From positions 7,286,272-7,350,271 of the forward strand of contig CP073041.1 of NCBI GenBank assembly GCA_025370055.1: a DNA stretch of 64,000 nucleotides, written 5' to 3'. A model generated the notes under the pieces. It was not told where the DNA came from, did no database searches, and worked only from the letters and a program-made list of their open reading frames with translations. This document shows, piece after piece, positions 28,728-37,917 of this stretch; positions within the stretch are counted from its first letter, which is position 1; each line of letters opens with the position of its first letter. The translations under genes were made by a program, and so were the position numbers. The DNA comes from Woronichinia naegeliana WA131. Its GTDB lineage: Bacteria; Cyanobacteriota; Cyanobacteriia; Cyanobacteriales; Microcystaceae.

Positions 28728-29993
28728 ATGGAAACTCTAAATCAGCTTGTTATTTATCCTTCCCGTTTAATAGGCGAAGTAAAAGTCAGTGGGGCCAAAA
28801 ATTCTTCTCTTCGCCTTTTAGCAGCTTCTCTATTAACATCAGCTCCTGTTCGACTCAAAAACTATCCTAGTACCCTGCTCGATGCTTGTCTTCACGTCGA
28901 GATGCTTGAAGCATTAGGTAAAAAATGTAGTTTAATCAATGCAAATGAAATAGAAATTACAGAATTGAGCACTCCTCCCTCAGAATTATCGTGGAATAAG
29001 CGTTCAATTCGTAATACTTTACTAATTCTGGGCGCGTTAGTTAGTCGTACGGGTCAAGGTAAGGTTCCTCTACCAGGAGGTTGCCAATTGGGGGATCGAA
29101 AATACGATATTCATGTGCTGGTATTGGAATCCCTCGGTGCTAAAGTGTGGGAAGAAAATAGTTACCTTTGTGCGGAAATTCCCAATCGTAAAAAGCTTAA
29201 AGGAACAGATATTTTTCTGCCAATCCGTTCCACAGGAGCGACAGAAAATAGTATTATTGCTTCGTGTTTGGCAGAAGGTACAACCCGTATTTGGGGCCCT
29301 CATATTCGTCCCGAAATTCACGATTTGATTAAGTTTTTACAATCTCTAGGAGCAAAAATAGAAGTACATGGACAAGAGAGTATCTTTGTCGAAGGAGTTA
29401 ACGAATTAGGTGGAAACAGCCATGAAATTATTGCCGATAATGTTGAAGCTCTAACCTGGCTCATCGGCTCAGCTATAACGAATGGAGATGTAGAAATCAT
29501 CGATTTTCCCTTTGAACATTTAGAAGTTCCCCTTATTCATCTACGAGAAAGTGGAGTTCGTTTCTATCGCTCAGAAAATCGTCTCATTGTTAGGGGTTCT
29601 AAATGCTATCCTATTGATATAAGTACAGGCCCATATCCTGGTATTAATTCAGATATGCAGCCTCTTTTTGCTGTTTTGGGAGCGATGGCAAAAGGAGAAA
29701 GTAGAATTATTGATCTACGATTTCCAGGACGTTACACTTACGCAGAAGAATTGGCAAAAATGGGCATGAACTATGAAATAAAAGAGAATCTTTTATTGAT
29801 TCAAGGCGGCAACAATCTTCAAGGTACTGAAGTGAAAGCTTTAGATTTAAGAGCAGGAGCTGCACTAATGATTGCAGGTTTTATAGCAAACACTCCAACT
29901 ACGATTACCCATGCCTGGCAAATTTCAAGAGGCTATGACCAACTGGATAAAAAATTATCTCAACTGGGTGCCATTGCTTTGTTCAAGAACTAG
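28728..29993 (+). CDS. murA: UDP-N-acetylglucosamine 1-carboxyvinyltransferase (MurA-like)
   Basis: 421 residues, full-length EPSP-synthase fold. Active-site residues are present: Lys24-Asn25 (VSGAKNSS), the catalytic loop cysteine Cys119 in LPGGCQLGDR with Arg124, the aspartate in INSDMQPLF and the arginine in RFPGRYTYAEELAKMG. It transfers enolpyruvate from PEP to UDP-GlcNAc. The divergence from housekeeping MurA elsewhere (for example FEHLEVPLIHLRESG) and the location after MurB suggest a specialised paralogue making a lactyl-sugar nucleotide for the glycan. If it were the only copy, it would be the essential peptidoglycan enzyme. Confidence 0.9.
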   Translation: METLNQLVIYPSRLIGEVKVSGAKNSSLRLLAASLLTSAPVRLKNYPSTLLDACLHVEMLEALGKKCSLINANEIEITELSTPPSELSWNKRSIRNTLLILGALVSRTGQGKVPLPGGCQLGDRKYDIHVLVLESLGAKVWEENSYLCAEIPNRKKLKGTDIFLPIRSTGATENSIIASCLAEGTTRIWGPHIRPEIHDLIKFLQSLGAKIEVHGQESIFVEGVNELGGNSHEIIADNVEALTWLIGSAITNGDVEIIDFPFEHLEVPLIHLRESGVRFYRSENRLIVRGSKCYPIDISTGPYPGINSDMQPLFAVLGAMAKGESRIIDLRFPGRYTYAEELAKMGMNYEIKENLLLIQGGNNLQGTEVKALDLRAGAALMIAGFIANTPTTITHAWQISRGYDQLDKKLSQLGAIALFKN

Positions 29994-30105
29994 TTATACT
30001 TTCCATTTTCGATAAATAACTCTTATAAATAATCCCTAGTTATTTGTTTATTTTTTCAGTGTAAATATCTTAGTTAAAAAAGTAACTAAATCAAATACTT
30101 CTCAA

Positions 30106-31092
30106 ATGGTTAATCAACCACTTATTTCTGTTATTTCCTGTTTTTATAATCGTTCTAATTCTGTACAACCTTCTGTTGACAGCTTACTCAATCAGACATA
30201 CTCAAATATTGAAGTTATTTTAGTCAATGATGGCTCCACCGATAACACGCTAGAGAAACTTGCCGCTTATCAAGATCCACGAGTTCGTCTAATTACTCAT
30301 GACAATAAAGGGTTTGTTCGTGCATTATGTAATGCAATTTCTTTATCCCAAGGAGAATTAATAGCAATTCATGGTTCTGGTGATATTTCTTTACCTCAGC
30401 GAATAGAGAGACAAGTTGAACTTTTGATCAAGAATCCCGATGTTGGAGTTGTCGGTTGTCATATTAAATATTTCAATATAGTCCAAAATCAGTGGGTATT
30501 TATCCGTCGAATAGTTAATCCAGATCAATTTTCTCAATTAATAAGAGGTAATATATTTTTACATGGTGAAATTATGTTTCGGCGTACTTGTTATGAGCGA
30601 GTTGGAGGCTATCGTGAGTTTTTTGAGTTTTCTCAAGATTACGACCTTTGGTTACGCATGGCTCCAATAACCCGTTTTGAGATTGTTCCTGAAGTTTTAT
30701 ATCAATCTGAACGAATAGAGGATTCTGTGACAAAGATTCCCAGCAAAGCAAAAAAGCAAGCTTTGTTATCGGAATTTGCAATCGTCTGTGCCCTTACTAG
30801 AAAAAATCAAGGGTTTGATCCCCTAGAAAGAGATGGTATTGAGGCATTTAAAAGTTTTGTTGATAGTAGTGGGAAAATACATTATAGATTGAGAAGTCTA
30901 GCATCTCGTTACCTAGCTGATAACCAATTTGAATCTTCTAAAGAATTAATGACAGAAGCCGTTTCTTTAAATCCTTCAGTTTTTAACAAATTTATTCTGG
31001 CAGCTATAATCATAGCCCAAAAAAAAAATCTGAGAAAACCCATAAAATTAATATTTCAATGGCGTTCAAAACTTCTAAATTTAAGAAAATAA
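30106..31092 (+). CDS. Family 2 glycosyltransferase
   Basis: 328 residues. GT-A fold with LISVISCFYNRSNSVQPSVDSLLNQTY at the N-terminus, the nucleotide-binding VILVNDGSTDNT (about 36-47) and an unusual IAIHGSGDISLPQRIERQ in place of the common DxD segment (GSGD). The acceptor region has FEFSQDYDLWLRM. It would add a sugar from a nucleotide donor in the cytoplasm. The C-terminal 100 residues are helical and may form a TPR-like tail (SSKELMTEAVSLNPSVF). Confidence 0.85.
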   Translation: MVNQPLISVISCFYNRSNSVQPSVDSLLNQTYSNIEVILVNDGSTDNTLEKLAAYQDPRVRLITHDNKGFVRALCNAISLSQGELIAIHGSGDISLPQRIERQVELLIKNPDVGVVGCHIKYFNIVQNQWVFIRRIVNPDQFSQLIRGNIFLHGEIMFRRTCYERVGGYREFFEFSQDYDLWLRMAPITRFEIVPEVLYQSERIEDSVTKIPSKAKKQALLSEFAIVCALTRKNQGFDPLERDGIEAFKSFVDSSGKIHYRLRSLASRYLADNQFESSKELMTEAVSLNPSVFNKFILAAIIIAQKKNLRKPIKLIFQWRSKLLNLRK

Positions 31093-31151
31093 CACAAAGA
31101 AAAAATCCAGTCTATATTTGTGGTACTTGTCAAAATTTCAATGTATATTTT

Positions 31152-31160
31152 TGCTATAAT
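31152..31160 (+). promoter_or_regulatory. Candidate extended -10 promoter element
   Basis: TGCTATAAT at 31152-31160 matches an extended -10 hexamer. TTGTCA at 31127-31132 is too far upstream (22-bp gap) to be a standard -35. It lies in the 189-bp gap before the next glycosyltransferase, about 120 bp from its start. Based on the motif alone. Confidence 0.3.
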
Positions 31161-31281
31161 CTTTGCCTGTATGGTTAGTGACTAAATAACATTTTGTTGT
31201 TATTAATCAAGATAACAAAAAATTCAATCTTCTAAAGTCGTAAATAAAATTTTTTAAGTGAATGGAGAATATTTAAAGTAG

Positions 31282-32226
31282 ATGAACAATAAAATTAACA
31301 CCCAGCCTTTAATTAGTATCGTAATGTCCGTTTTCAACGGTGAGAAATATTTAGAAGATGCTATTCAAAGTATATTAAATCAAACTTATAAAAACTGGGA
31401 ATTTGTTATTATTAATGACGGTTCTACTGACTTAACAGAGTCTATTGTTCAGTCTTATCAAAATGACCATCGTATAAAATACTTTTATCACAAAAATATA
31501 GGGTTAGCCAAATCCTTAAATAGAGGAATCCAATTAGCTCGAGGTGAATATATTGCGCGTCTAGATTCAGATGACCGAGCATTTCCAGAACGACTTCAAA
31601 AGCAAGTAGATTTTTTTATATCAAATCCTGATGTAGTATTACTTGGCTCTGCTTATCTACAATTAGATGCTTCTGCTGGGATGGCACTTTCTATTATTAA
31701 TCCTCCTCAAGATAATTTGGGTTGTAGAAAAAAATTAAAACTTGGCCATAGCGTTTTTCATCACAGCTCAGTAATGTTCAAACGACAAATTGATGGAGAG
31801 ACTATATTTTATGATGCTAGCTCCATAATAGCTCAATATGCTGAAGATATTCGCTTATGGATTACCCTCTGCTCAAAGGGTAATGTTTCTGTATTGCCAG
31901 ATGTTCTTTGTTGTGTTTTGAAATCAACTCCTCAAAGTTTATCCTCTGGCCGTTCACCATTGAAGAGATTAAAATTACAGTTTCAGCTCTCACAAATTGC
32001 ACGTAGTGAGTTAAACGGAAATTTTTATGATTTAATCATTTCTTTATTTGATTTATTAAAGGGATTCTTTTTTGTTTTCTTAAAAAATTTAATTATTAAT
32101 AATAAATTTTTAATTTCTTTTTATACCAGTGCAAGATATTCAAGACTAAAGAAAGAAAAGTTTGATCCAAAGCTTGTTAAACTTTGGAGTTCTAACTATG
32201 AAGCTAATCTTAAAATAAGAATATAA
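31282..32226 (+). CDS. Family 2 glycosyltransferase
   Basis: 314 residues. LISIVMSVFNGEKYLEDAIQS, FVIINDGSTDLTES and the metal-binding YIARLDSDDRAFPERLQKQ (DSDD) are classic family 2 features. The catalytic-base region is YAEDIRLWITLC. A hydrophobic stretch near the C-terminus (LFDLLKGFFFVFLKNLIINN) suggests membrane attachment. The gene is intact and followed by a miniature element. Confidence 0.9.
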   Translation: MNNKINTQPLISIVMSVFNGEKYLEDAIQSILNQTYKNWEFVIINDGSTDLTESIVQSYQNDHRIKYFYHKNIGLAKSLNRGIQLARGEYIARLDSDDRAFPERLQKQVDFFISNPDVVLLGSAYLQLDASAGMALSIINPPQDNLGCRKKLKLGHSVFHHSSVMFKRQIDGETIFYDASSIIAQYAEDIRLWITLCSKGNVSVLPDVLCCVLKSTPQSLSSGRSPLKRLKLQFQLSQIARSELNGNFYDLIISLFDLLKGFFFVFLKNLIINNKFLISFYTSARYSRLKKEKFDPKLVKLWSSNYEANLKIRI

Positions 32227-32274
32227 GCAATTACTTCTGTTTTTTTTGATAAAATCCGATTTTCCTGAAATTTA

Positions 32275-32455
32275 GTCTCTAAACTGGAGAGTGTGAAGTT
32301 CTCTGTCAGACATTTTGGCAAAATGGCTAAAAGCCTTGCCTTGAAAGCCTTTCAGCGATTGTGAGTCTGGAGGAGAGTTGAAGAGTGTTGGGGGCTGAAA
32401 CTCTAGTAAACTCGTTAGTTTTCCTATAACTTCGCACTGTCCAGTCTCTAAAGAC
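32275..32455. repeat. Miniature element with TA target duplication (181 bp)
   Basis: GTCTCTAAACTGGAGAGTG at 32275 pairs with CACTGTCCAGTCTCTAAAGA near 32455 as an imperfect inverted repeat of about 25 bp ending in GAAG/CTTC. TA lies directly outside both ends (32273-32274 and 32456-32457), the duplication of Tc1/IS630-type elements. It is non-coding and fills the gap between the glycosyltransferase and the Wzy-like gene. Confidence 0.65.
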
Positions 32456-32477
32456 TACTCATTAATTCTCCTCTTAC

Positions 32478-33830
32478 ATGAAAATTAAAAATTTCCTAAA
32501 AATAAAGAAGTTGTCATACTTTGTTTCTGATCCAGCCCTAATATTACTATTATTTTTGTATATTTATGCTCCAGAGTTTAGTTTTCTTCCTTTTCAAGGA
32601 TTGGGATTAATTCTTCCTCCATCAACTATACTCTTATACGCTTTATCTAAAAATCCAAAATCAATTACTCGATTTTTATTCAAAAATAAAATAATTGTTA
32701 CATTTCAGTTTTTATTATTGGCCCTATTTTTATTAGCTCTATTTTTGGACATTTATGGAGGTTCAAATAATCAGGTTAAATTTAGCATTCGATATCCTAT
32801 TATTATTGCCAGGTTTTATTTTGGAGCATTGGTATCTTCTGTTGCTTTGTATCATCTTTTTGATTTTTCAAATAAAAAAATGAATGGAACTAATTTGGAA
32901 AATTTAATTACTTCTTTTTTCGTAATAATTTTTATTCAATTTGTCATAGTTTTTATTTCACTCTTGAATCCTAGCCTAAGAGACTTCTTTAATTTTCAAC
33001 TCCTAAAACCACCAGCTGTCATGGCAGATGAAGCAACCTTCTTTTATAATAGGCGTGGATACGGTATCGCGTCAGGTTATGCTTTTTCTTATCCATTATT
33101 CAATGGTTTTGTTATGTCATTGTCTCTGTGGTCTTTAATTTGTACTCGTGAAAAGTCAAAAAAAATAATTTATTTAATTTGTGCTGCCATAGCTATAATT
33201 CCAATCATGCTTAATGCAAGAGTTGGTCTAATTGCAATACCGTGTTTTTTCCTATCTCTATTTTTGATTAAACCTTTTAATGTAGGGCTTACTATTAAGC
33301 GAGTAAAATTAATGTTTGCCATATTAGTTTTGTTAAATCCTCTATATGCTCTCATTATCAATTACTTTAATTCTTCTACAATCGATTGGCTTTTAGCAGG
33401 AATAGAGCAATTTACTCTAGCATTTACACTTAACTTTGAGGAAGTTCGGTATTTACAAGGATTCAGTAACGAGGACTACATTCCACAAAATTTCTTGTTT
33501 GGAGATGGTATGTATTTGTTCAACAACGAAAATGCTTATACTACAAGAAGTGATATTGGTTATGTCAATTATTTTTATTTTGGAGGAATATTATATTCCT
33601 TGTTACTCTATGGAACTTTCGCTTGGTTCTTTATAAGAGTTTTACTTGAGTCAAAAGCGATAAAAATCAAGGGAGTTATTTTGAGTACATTAATTATGTT
33701 TTTCATAGCCAATGTGAAAGGAATGGTTTTTTTTGATAATGAATTAACAAGAGGTTTTTTTCTCTTGCTAGTTTTTGTTGTGTTCGATGCTAAGCACCGT
33801 AATCAATATCAGAAATTCCATTCTGGATGA
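32478..33830 (+). CDS. O-antigen polymerase/ligase-like membrane protein (Wzy-like)
   Basis: 450 residues with about ten to twelve hydrophobic segments and a low-hydrophobicity loop in the second half (about 320-365, containing RYLQGFSNEDYIPQNF and GDGMYLFNNENAYTTRSDIGYVNYFYFGG). That topology, with a GY-x-YFYFGG run near the end of the loop, is typical of Wzy-type polymerases and O-antigen ligases. These families share little sequence, so the assignment rests on topology and context. The gene is AT-rich (poor in HIP1 sites), as often for Wzy genes. Confidence 0.75.
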   Translation: MKIKNFLKIKKLSYFVSDPALILLLFLYIYAPEFSFLPFQGLGLILPPSTILLYALSKNPKSITRFLFKNKIIVTFQFLLLALFLLALFLDIYGGSNNQVKFSIRYPIIIARFYFGALVSSVALYHLFDFSNKKMNGTNLENLITSFFVIIFIQFVIVFISLLNPSLRDFFNFQLLKPPAVMADEATFFYNRRGYGIASGYAFSYPLFNGFVMSLSLWSLICTREKSKKIIYLICAAIAIIPIMLNARVGLIAIPCFFLSLFLIKPFNVGLTIKRVKLMFAILVLLNPLYALIINYFNSSTIDWLLAGIEQFTLAFTLNFEEVRYLQGFSNEDYIPQNFLFGDGMYLFNNENAYTTRSDIGYVNYFYFGGILYSLLLYGTFAWFFIRVLLESKAIKIKGVILSTLIMFFIANVKGMVFFDNELTRGFFLLLVFVVFDAKHRNQYQKFHSG

Positions 33831-34012
33831 TCACGTTATTTAGCTATTTGGGTATAGCAAATAAATTATTTTTTCTAACTTGTCTTTAAATAATAAGAAC
33901 CAGAATCTTCAAGATAAACTAGTCTTAGTATATTTCGTATTAGCCGCCTAAGTCCTTAAGGCTTGTCAAGCTTCAAGAACTTTTCAATTTTAAATGAGAA
34001 AAAATTAATAAA

Positions 34013-34762
34013 ATGTCTTCACTCTCTCCTAAATTTACTTTAATTCGTGCTTTTAAAAGAGCTTTTAATCTTATCAACTTGGAAATTGATAAACTAGCTC
34101 CTCGTTCTAATCCTGATTTACAACTAGTTTGCGGACTTAAAAAGTTTAACATTGATTTGGTTTTAGATATTGGAGCTAATGAAGGGCAGTTTGCGTCTGC
34201 TATCAGGTATTTTGGGTATCAAGAAAAAATATTAAGTTTTGAACCTCTCTTATCAGCTCATTCTAAGATGTTATCGCTTTCTAAGAGAGATAATATGTGG
34301 GAAGTCTATCAACGTTGTGCTATTGGGGACTATGATGGAGATGTAGAGATTAATGTTTCTAACTACTCTGTCTCCAGTTCAATATTAAAGATAAGCCAAT
34401 TACATTTAAATGCTGAACCAAGAAGCCAAACCATCGGCAAGGAAAAAGTAAATATTTGTAGGATAGACTCAATTGCCTCCCCTTACTTAGAATGTTCTCA
34501 GAACCCTTTTCTGAAAATTGATACTCAGGGATTTGAGTGGCAAGTTTTAAATGGCTGTGAAAATAGTTTATCCTCTTTTCGAGGTATTTTGTGCGAACTT
34601 TCATTGGTTTCCTTGTATGAATCTCAGTATCTTTGGAAAGAATTGTTGAAACGAATTGAGGATAATGGTTTCACTGTATGGGCAATTCAGCCAGGTTTTA
34701 CCGATCCACTAGATGGTCGAACTCTTCAACTTAATGTGATTTTTTTTAGAAATACGAATTAA
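34013..34762 (+). CDS. FkbM-family methyltransferase
   Basis: 249 residues. The SAM-binding motif VLDIGANEGQFASAIRYFG is at about 47-65, IL-SFEPL follows at about 76, and the FkbM-type C-terminal segment FLKIDTQGFEWQVLNGCE (LKIDTQGxE) is complete. In polysaccharide loci these enzymes O-methylate sugars. A second hairpin element begins nine bases after the stop. Confidence 0.88.
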   Translation: MSSLSPKFTLIRAFKRAFNLINLEIDKLAPRSNPDLQLVCGLKKFNIDLVLDIGANEGQFASAIRYFGYQEKILSFEPLLSAHSKMLSLSKRDNMWEVYQRCAIGDYDGDVEINVSNYSVSSSILKISQLHLNAEPRSQTIGKEKVNICRIDSIASPYLECSQNPFLKIDTQGFEWQVLNGCENSLSSFRGILCELSLVSLYESQYLWKELLKRIEDNGFTVWAIQPGFTDPLDGRTLQLNVIFFRNTN

Positions 34763-34770
34763 ATGAACTA

Positions 34771-34885
34771 CCCCGCTGCAAGCAGACGGGGTATGGAAGA
34801 TGTTTTGCTCGTAAACCGACGGTTTCCATTGCAACTTTAAATTTTTCGCTGCAAGCAGCGGGGAATTAACCCAAGAAAGATTAAA
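34771..34885. repeat. 115-bp hairpin element, copy 2 (IS200/IS605-like ends)
   Basis: Matches 27069-27183 at 109 of 115 positions. The first hairpin is CCCCG-CTGC-AA-GCAG-A-CGGGG: relative to copy 1 a C-G pair has become T-A in both arms. The third hairpin is CGCTG-CAAG-CAGCG. No coding content. Located between the FkbM gene and the next glycosyltransferase. Confidence 0.75.
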
Positions 34886-34902
34886 AGCATTAACTTCTAC
34901 TT

Positions 34903-35829
34903 ATGGAAATGAACAAGAAAGTTATTGTTTGTGTACCTACTTACTGCGAGCCTGAAAAGGTTACCAAATATTTAGAGTCATGTAACTTCATTAAATATAG
35001 ACCTTTTCAGTTGATTATTATTAACGCAAATCCTGGTGATAAAACTTCAAAGATTATCAAGCAAGAAAAAAAATTAAGGGACTATGAAATTGTCGAAGTT
35101 TGTGGACAAAACGATGAATTTTGGAGTGCTACTGTTAATCGAGGCTTGAGGCTAATTGCTGAAAATGCTAAACCTGAAGACTACATTTTAATATCAAATA
35201 TTGATATTGTTTTTGACACTGATATTGTAAGTCTGTTGCTTGAACAAGCATTGAAGCAAGGAAATTGTCAAATGGGAGCTATTTCTACTTCTAATGATCA
35301 TGCAATTTCTAGTGGTGTACAAATTAAATCATGGTTAGCAACATCAACATTGCATCCCTATGCGGGCGTGGATATAGAGAACATTCCCAACGGCCTACTT
35401 ATTAAAGTAGATTATTTGCCAACAAGATGTATGTTGTTTCCAGTGGAGGCACTCATGAAAGTTGGTGTAATATCTGATAAGTGGCTTCCCCATTACGGAG
35501 CAGACTATGAATTTAGTCATCGCCTTGCCAAAGCTGCATATACTCCTTATATTTATACGGGAGTATCTATTAAAGTTGATAAACAAAATACTGGAAAATC
35601 TGTTTATACTCATCAATCAAGCTATTGTGAGAGCATTTCCAATTTAATGGATATTAAAAATCCTTCTAATCCAAAATTTCGTATAAATTTTATTTTACTA
35701 GTATATCCAGTATATGCCATACCCACAGCCATATTAGCTTATCTTGTTCGGACAATTATAGAGACAATTTTGGATAAAAAACAAATTTACTCTTTGTTCG
35801 GACAAAAAGAGCGAGGTTTTTCTGAATAA
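34903..35829 (+). CDS. Family 2 glycosyltransferase, rhamnosyl-type fold
   Basis: 308 residues. The N-terminus VIVCVPTYCEPEKVTKYLESC, the early NANPGDKTSKII and the acidic ILISNIDIVFDTDIV (NIDI in place of DxD) fit a family 2 enzyme of the type with YLPTRCMLFPVEAL and LPHYGADYEFSHRLAKAAY in the acceptor half (GADYEF as the catalytic-base region). A C-terminal hydrophobic segment (INFILLVYPVYAIPTAILAYL) likely anchors it. Donor unknown. Confidence 0.82.
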   Translation: MEMNKKVIVCVPTYCEPEKVTKYLESCNFIKYRPFQLIIINANPGDKTSKIIKQEKKLRDYEIVEVCGQNDEFWSATVNRGLRLIAENAKPEDYILISNIDIVFDTDIVSLLLEQALKQGNCQMGAISTSNDHAISSGVQIKSWLATSTLHPYAGVDIENIPNGLLIKVDYLPTRCMLFPVEALMKVGVISDKWLPHYGADYEFSHRLAKAAYTPYIYTGVSIKVDKQNTGKSVYTHQSSYCESISNLMDIKNPSNPKFRINFILLVYPVYAIPTAILAYLVRTIIETILDKKQIYSLFGQKERGFSE

Positions 35830-35854
35830 AAGTATTTATCATAAATATATTATT

Positions 35855-36675
35855 ATGAACTGGAAATTAAAAGCAAAAATACAAAACTTAGTTGATCTTT
35901 TACCAAGTATTTTGTCTTATCCGAATTTACTAGTTGGGTTCAGAGAAACTTTGGCTCTCTCAAAGACAGTAAACTTAATCCGACAAGTCGTTTAGTTGCT
36001 GGAATTGAAACTGTTAAGCGAATTGAAAAAGGCAATCGTTCTCCTATCGGAGCGACTTTTTTAGAATTGGGAACAGGAAGACGAATCAACACAATTTTAG
36101 CTTTTTGGTTATACTGCGAACGGCTTAGAGCTTAACTTTCTGGATACTGTCAGAAGCCCTGCGTGTGCTTCATTCTAGCCGATTTGGAAAAAGTTCAGTT
36201 TTTACCCGTTCGCAGTATATTAGGTGCAAAAAAAGTTTTCACCGTAGATTTAAATCCTTACTTAAAAGAAGAGCTCGTCAGAGAAGATTTAGATTACATT
36301 ACTAAAAACAAATCGGAAATTGAGAGTTTATTTGCAAATCGCATTTTTAATAATCGTCTTGATGCTCTTCTTGAATTCGTTAAGCCTCCGTATCAAATAA
36401 AGAACTTACTCGAATTTCTCAATATTGAATATTTTGCTCCTAGTGATGGGTCTCGTCTGAATTTACCAGACAGCTCTATAGATTTTCATACTTCTTATAC
36501 CGTATTAGAGCATATTCCACCAGAGATGATTAAAGAAATCCTAAAAGAAGGAAAACGAATTCTAAAGCAGGATGGGCTTTTTATTCATTGTATAGACTAT
36601 ACCGATCACTTTTCGCATTCTGATAAGTCTATTTCTTCCCTTAACTTTCTGGCTCTCTGGGAATCATGGTTATAA
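35855..36675 (+). pseudogene. SAM-dependent methyltransferase, multiply frameshifted and truncated
   Basis: Begins MNWKLKAKIQNLVDLLPSIL at 35855. The frame then changes: NPTSRLVAGIETVKRIEKGNR and TFLELGTGRRINTILAFW (SAM motif) lie in another frame, and a third frame from about 36163 continues AKKVFTVDLNPYLKEELV, FHTSYTVLEHIPPEMIKEIL and LKQDGLFIHCIDYTDHFSH. It stops at 36675, where transposase-like debris on the other strand begins. At least two frameshifts plus loss of the 3' end make it inactive. The stretch 36123-36200 looks altered beyond a simple shift. Confidence 0.8.
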
Positions 36676-36903
36676 ATAAAACGAATCAAAGAAAGCGGCA
36701 AGAATCCTCATACGTAAATTGTCGAAATTGGTAAAGCCATAAGCCTGCCACTTAACAGAGTAATCGCATGAAATTGGATTGGCGTGAGCTATAGACTGGC
36801 AAAGCCTTTCAGATTTTTTTGTTTGTAGCAAAACATTCACAAACCTACCGTCATTCGTACAGAGCGAAATACTTGGGCAATTTCTCAACTCTTTTATAAA
36901 CAA
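36670..36903 (-). pseudogene. Possible transposase C-terminal remnant
   Basis: The minus-strand frame ends WQAYGFTNFDNLRMRILAAFFDS, which resembles the C-terminal end of ISL3-type transposases. The rest is not recognisable. It abuts the point where the methyltransferase pseudogene is cut, which fits an IS-caused truncation. The family call is weak. Confidence 0.35.
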
Positions 36904-36965
36904 TAGTTTCCTCTGTCCGAGGCTATTAAGTTGTGTTAGCGTGCGATTATCGTGCTATGTTAGAG

Positions 36966-37005
36966 TCAACTATATTGAATCCGTTATTAGAAGCTCTTTG
37001 AGTCA
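36966..37005 (+). pseudogene. Fragment of a glycosyltransferase gene
   Basis: CAACTATATTGAATCCGTTA, continuing TTA then AAG, matches 41982-42015 inside the ExoA-like glycosyltransferase gene (codons for NYIESVIK). About 25 bases are identical in a row. No other part of that gene is seen here. It suggests an earlier or parallel copy was deleted upstream of the methyltransferase. Confidence 0.5.
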
Positions 37006-37077
37006 AGATCGTTCTTGACTTGTTAGAATCAACTTTCTGATTATAGATACTCAAAAAACATTGATGGAGTAAAAACA

Positions 37078-37911
37078 ATGAATGGTAATAATACAAATCA
37101 AGAACAAAAAGAAATGTTGCAAATTAATGAGCAACAAAAAAAATTTTATGAACAAAAACAAGGTAGCCGATATGAAGAAATTGGCATAGTGAACCAATTA
37201 TGGGATAAAACAAGGAGAAATTTATATAAAGTTAGAGAAAATTTAGGGATCACAGAATTAATTCGTGCACGTCATTTATATTGGCTGGGTAATCTTGAAG
37301 GCAAGCGGGTACTAGATTTGGGATGCCATTCTGGAAATGACTTGAGTATTGATATTGCAAAAAACTGTGGTTTTTACTTGGGGATGGATTTAAGTCAACC
37401 AGCTATCACCCAATTGAATGAAAAATTGTTACTTAACAACTTGCCACACGCACAGGCAGTAGCTTTCGATTTTCTGCAATCTGATTTTCCTTATGAATCT
37501 TTTGATATCATTTATGCTTATGGGGTGATGCATCATTTTAAATACTTTGATGCTTTCTTATCACTGCTACACGAACGTCTCAATCATGGAGGAAAAGTTA
37601 TTAGTTTTGATCCAATGGAGACATCTCTTCCGATATGGATTGCACGGAGACTATATCGTCCTTTTCAAATCGATAGTGACTGGGAATATCCTTTTTCTCA
37701 GCAAAATTTTAAACTAATCGAAAAATACTTTACTATAAAGGCAATTCAAGGTGTCTTGGGATATTCTAAATGGGGTTTGCCACTAGCAATTTTTCCTTTT
37801 GGCTCTGATTTGGTAAGCAAGTTACATAAGTATGATGTTACTTCGGCAACTGTTCGAGGTGATGAGCTGTGGCGGTGTATGCAGGTAGCATTATACTTAG
37901 AAAAAATATAA
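37078..37911 (+). CDS. Class I SAM-dependent methyltransferase
   Basis: 277 residues. The SAM motif GKRVLDLGCHSGNDLSIDIA is at about 74-93, YLGMDLSQPAITQL follows, then FDIIYAYGVMHHFKYFD and HGGKVISFDPM. This is the layout of Methyltransf_11/25 enzymes that modify small molecules or sugars. The N-terminus is Gln/Lys-rich (NEQQKKFYEQKQGSRYEE). The target is unknown. A group II intron begins a few bases past the stop. Confidence 0.85.
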   Translation: MNGNNTNQEQKEMLQINEQQKKFYEQKQGSRYEEIGIVNQLWDKTRRNLYKVRENLGITELIRARHLYWLGNLEGKRVLDLGCHSGNDLSIDIAKNCGFYLGMDLSQPAITQLNEKLLLNNLPHAQAVAFDFLQSDFPYESFDIIYAYGVMHHFKYFDAFLSLLHERLNHGGKVISFDPMETSLPIWIARRLYRPFQIDSDWEYPFSQQNFKLIEKYFTIKAIQGVLGYSKWGLPLAIFPFGSDLVSKLHKYDVTSATVRGDELWRCMQVALYLEKI

Positions 37912-37917
37912 ATAGAA

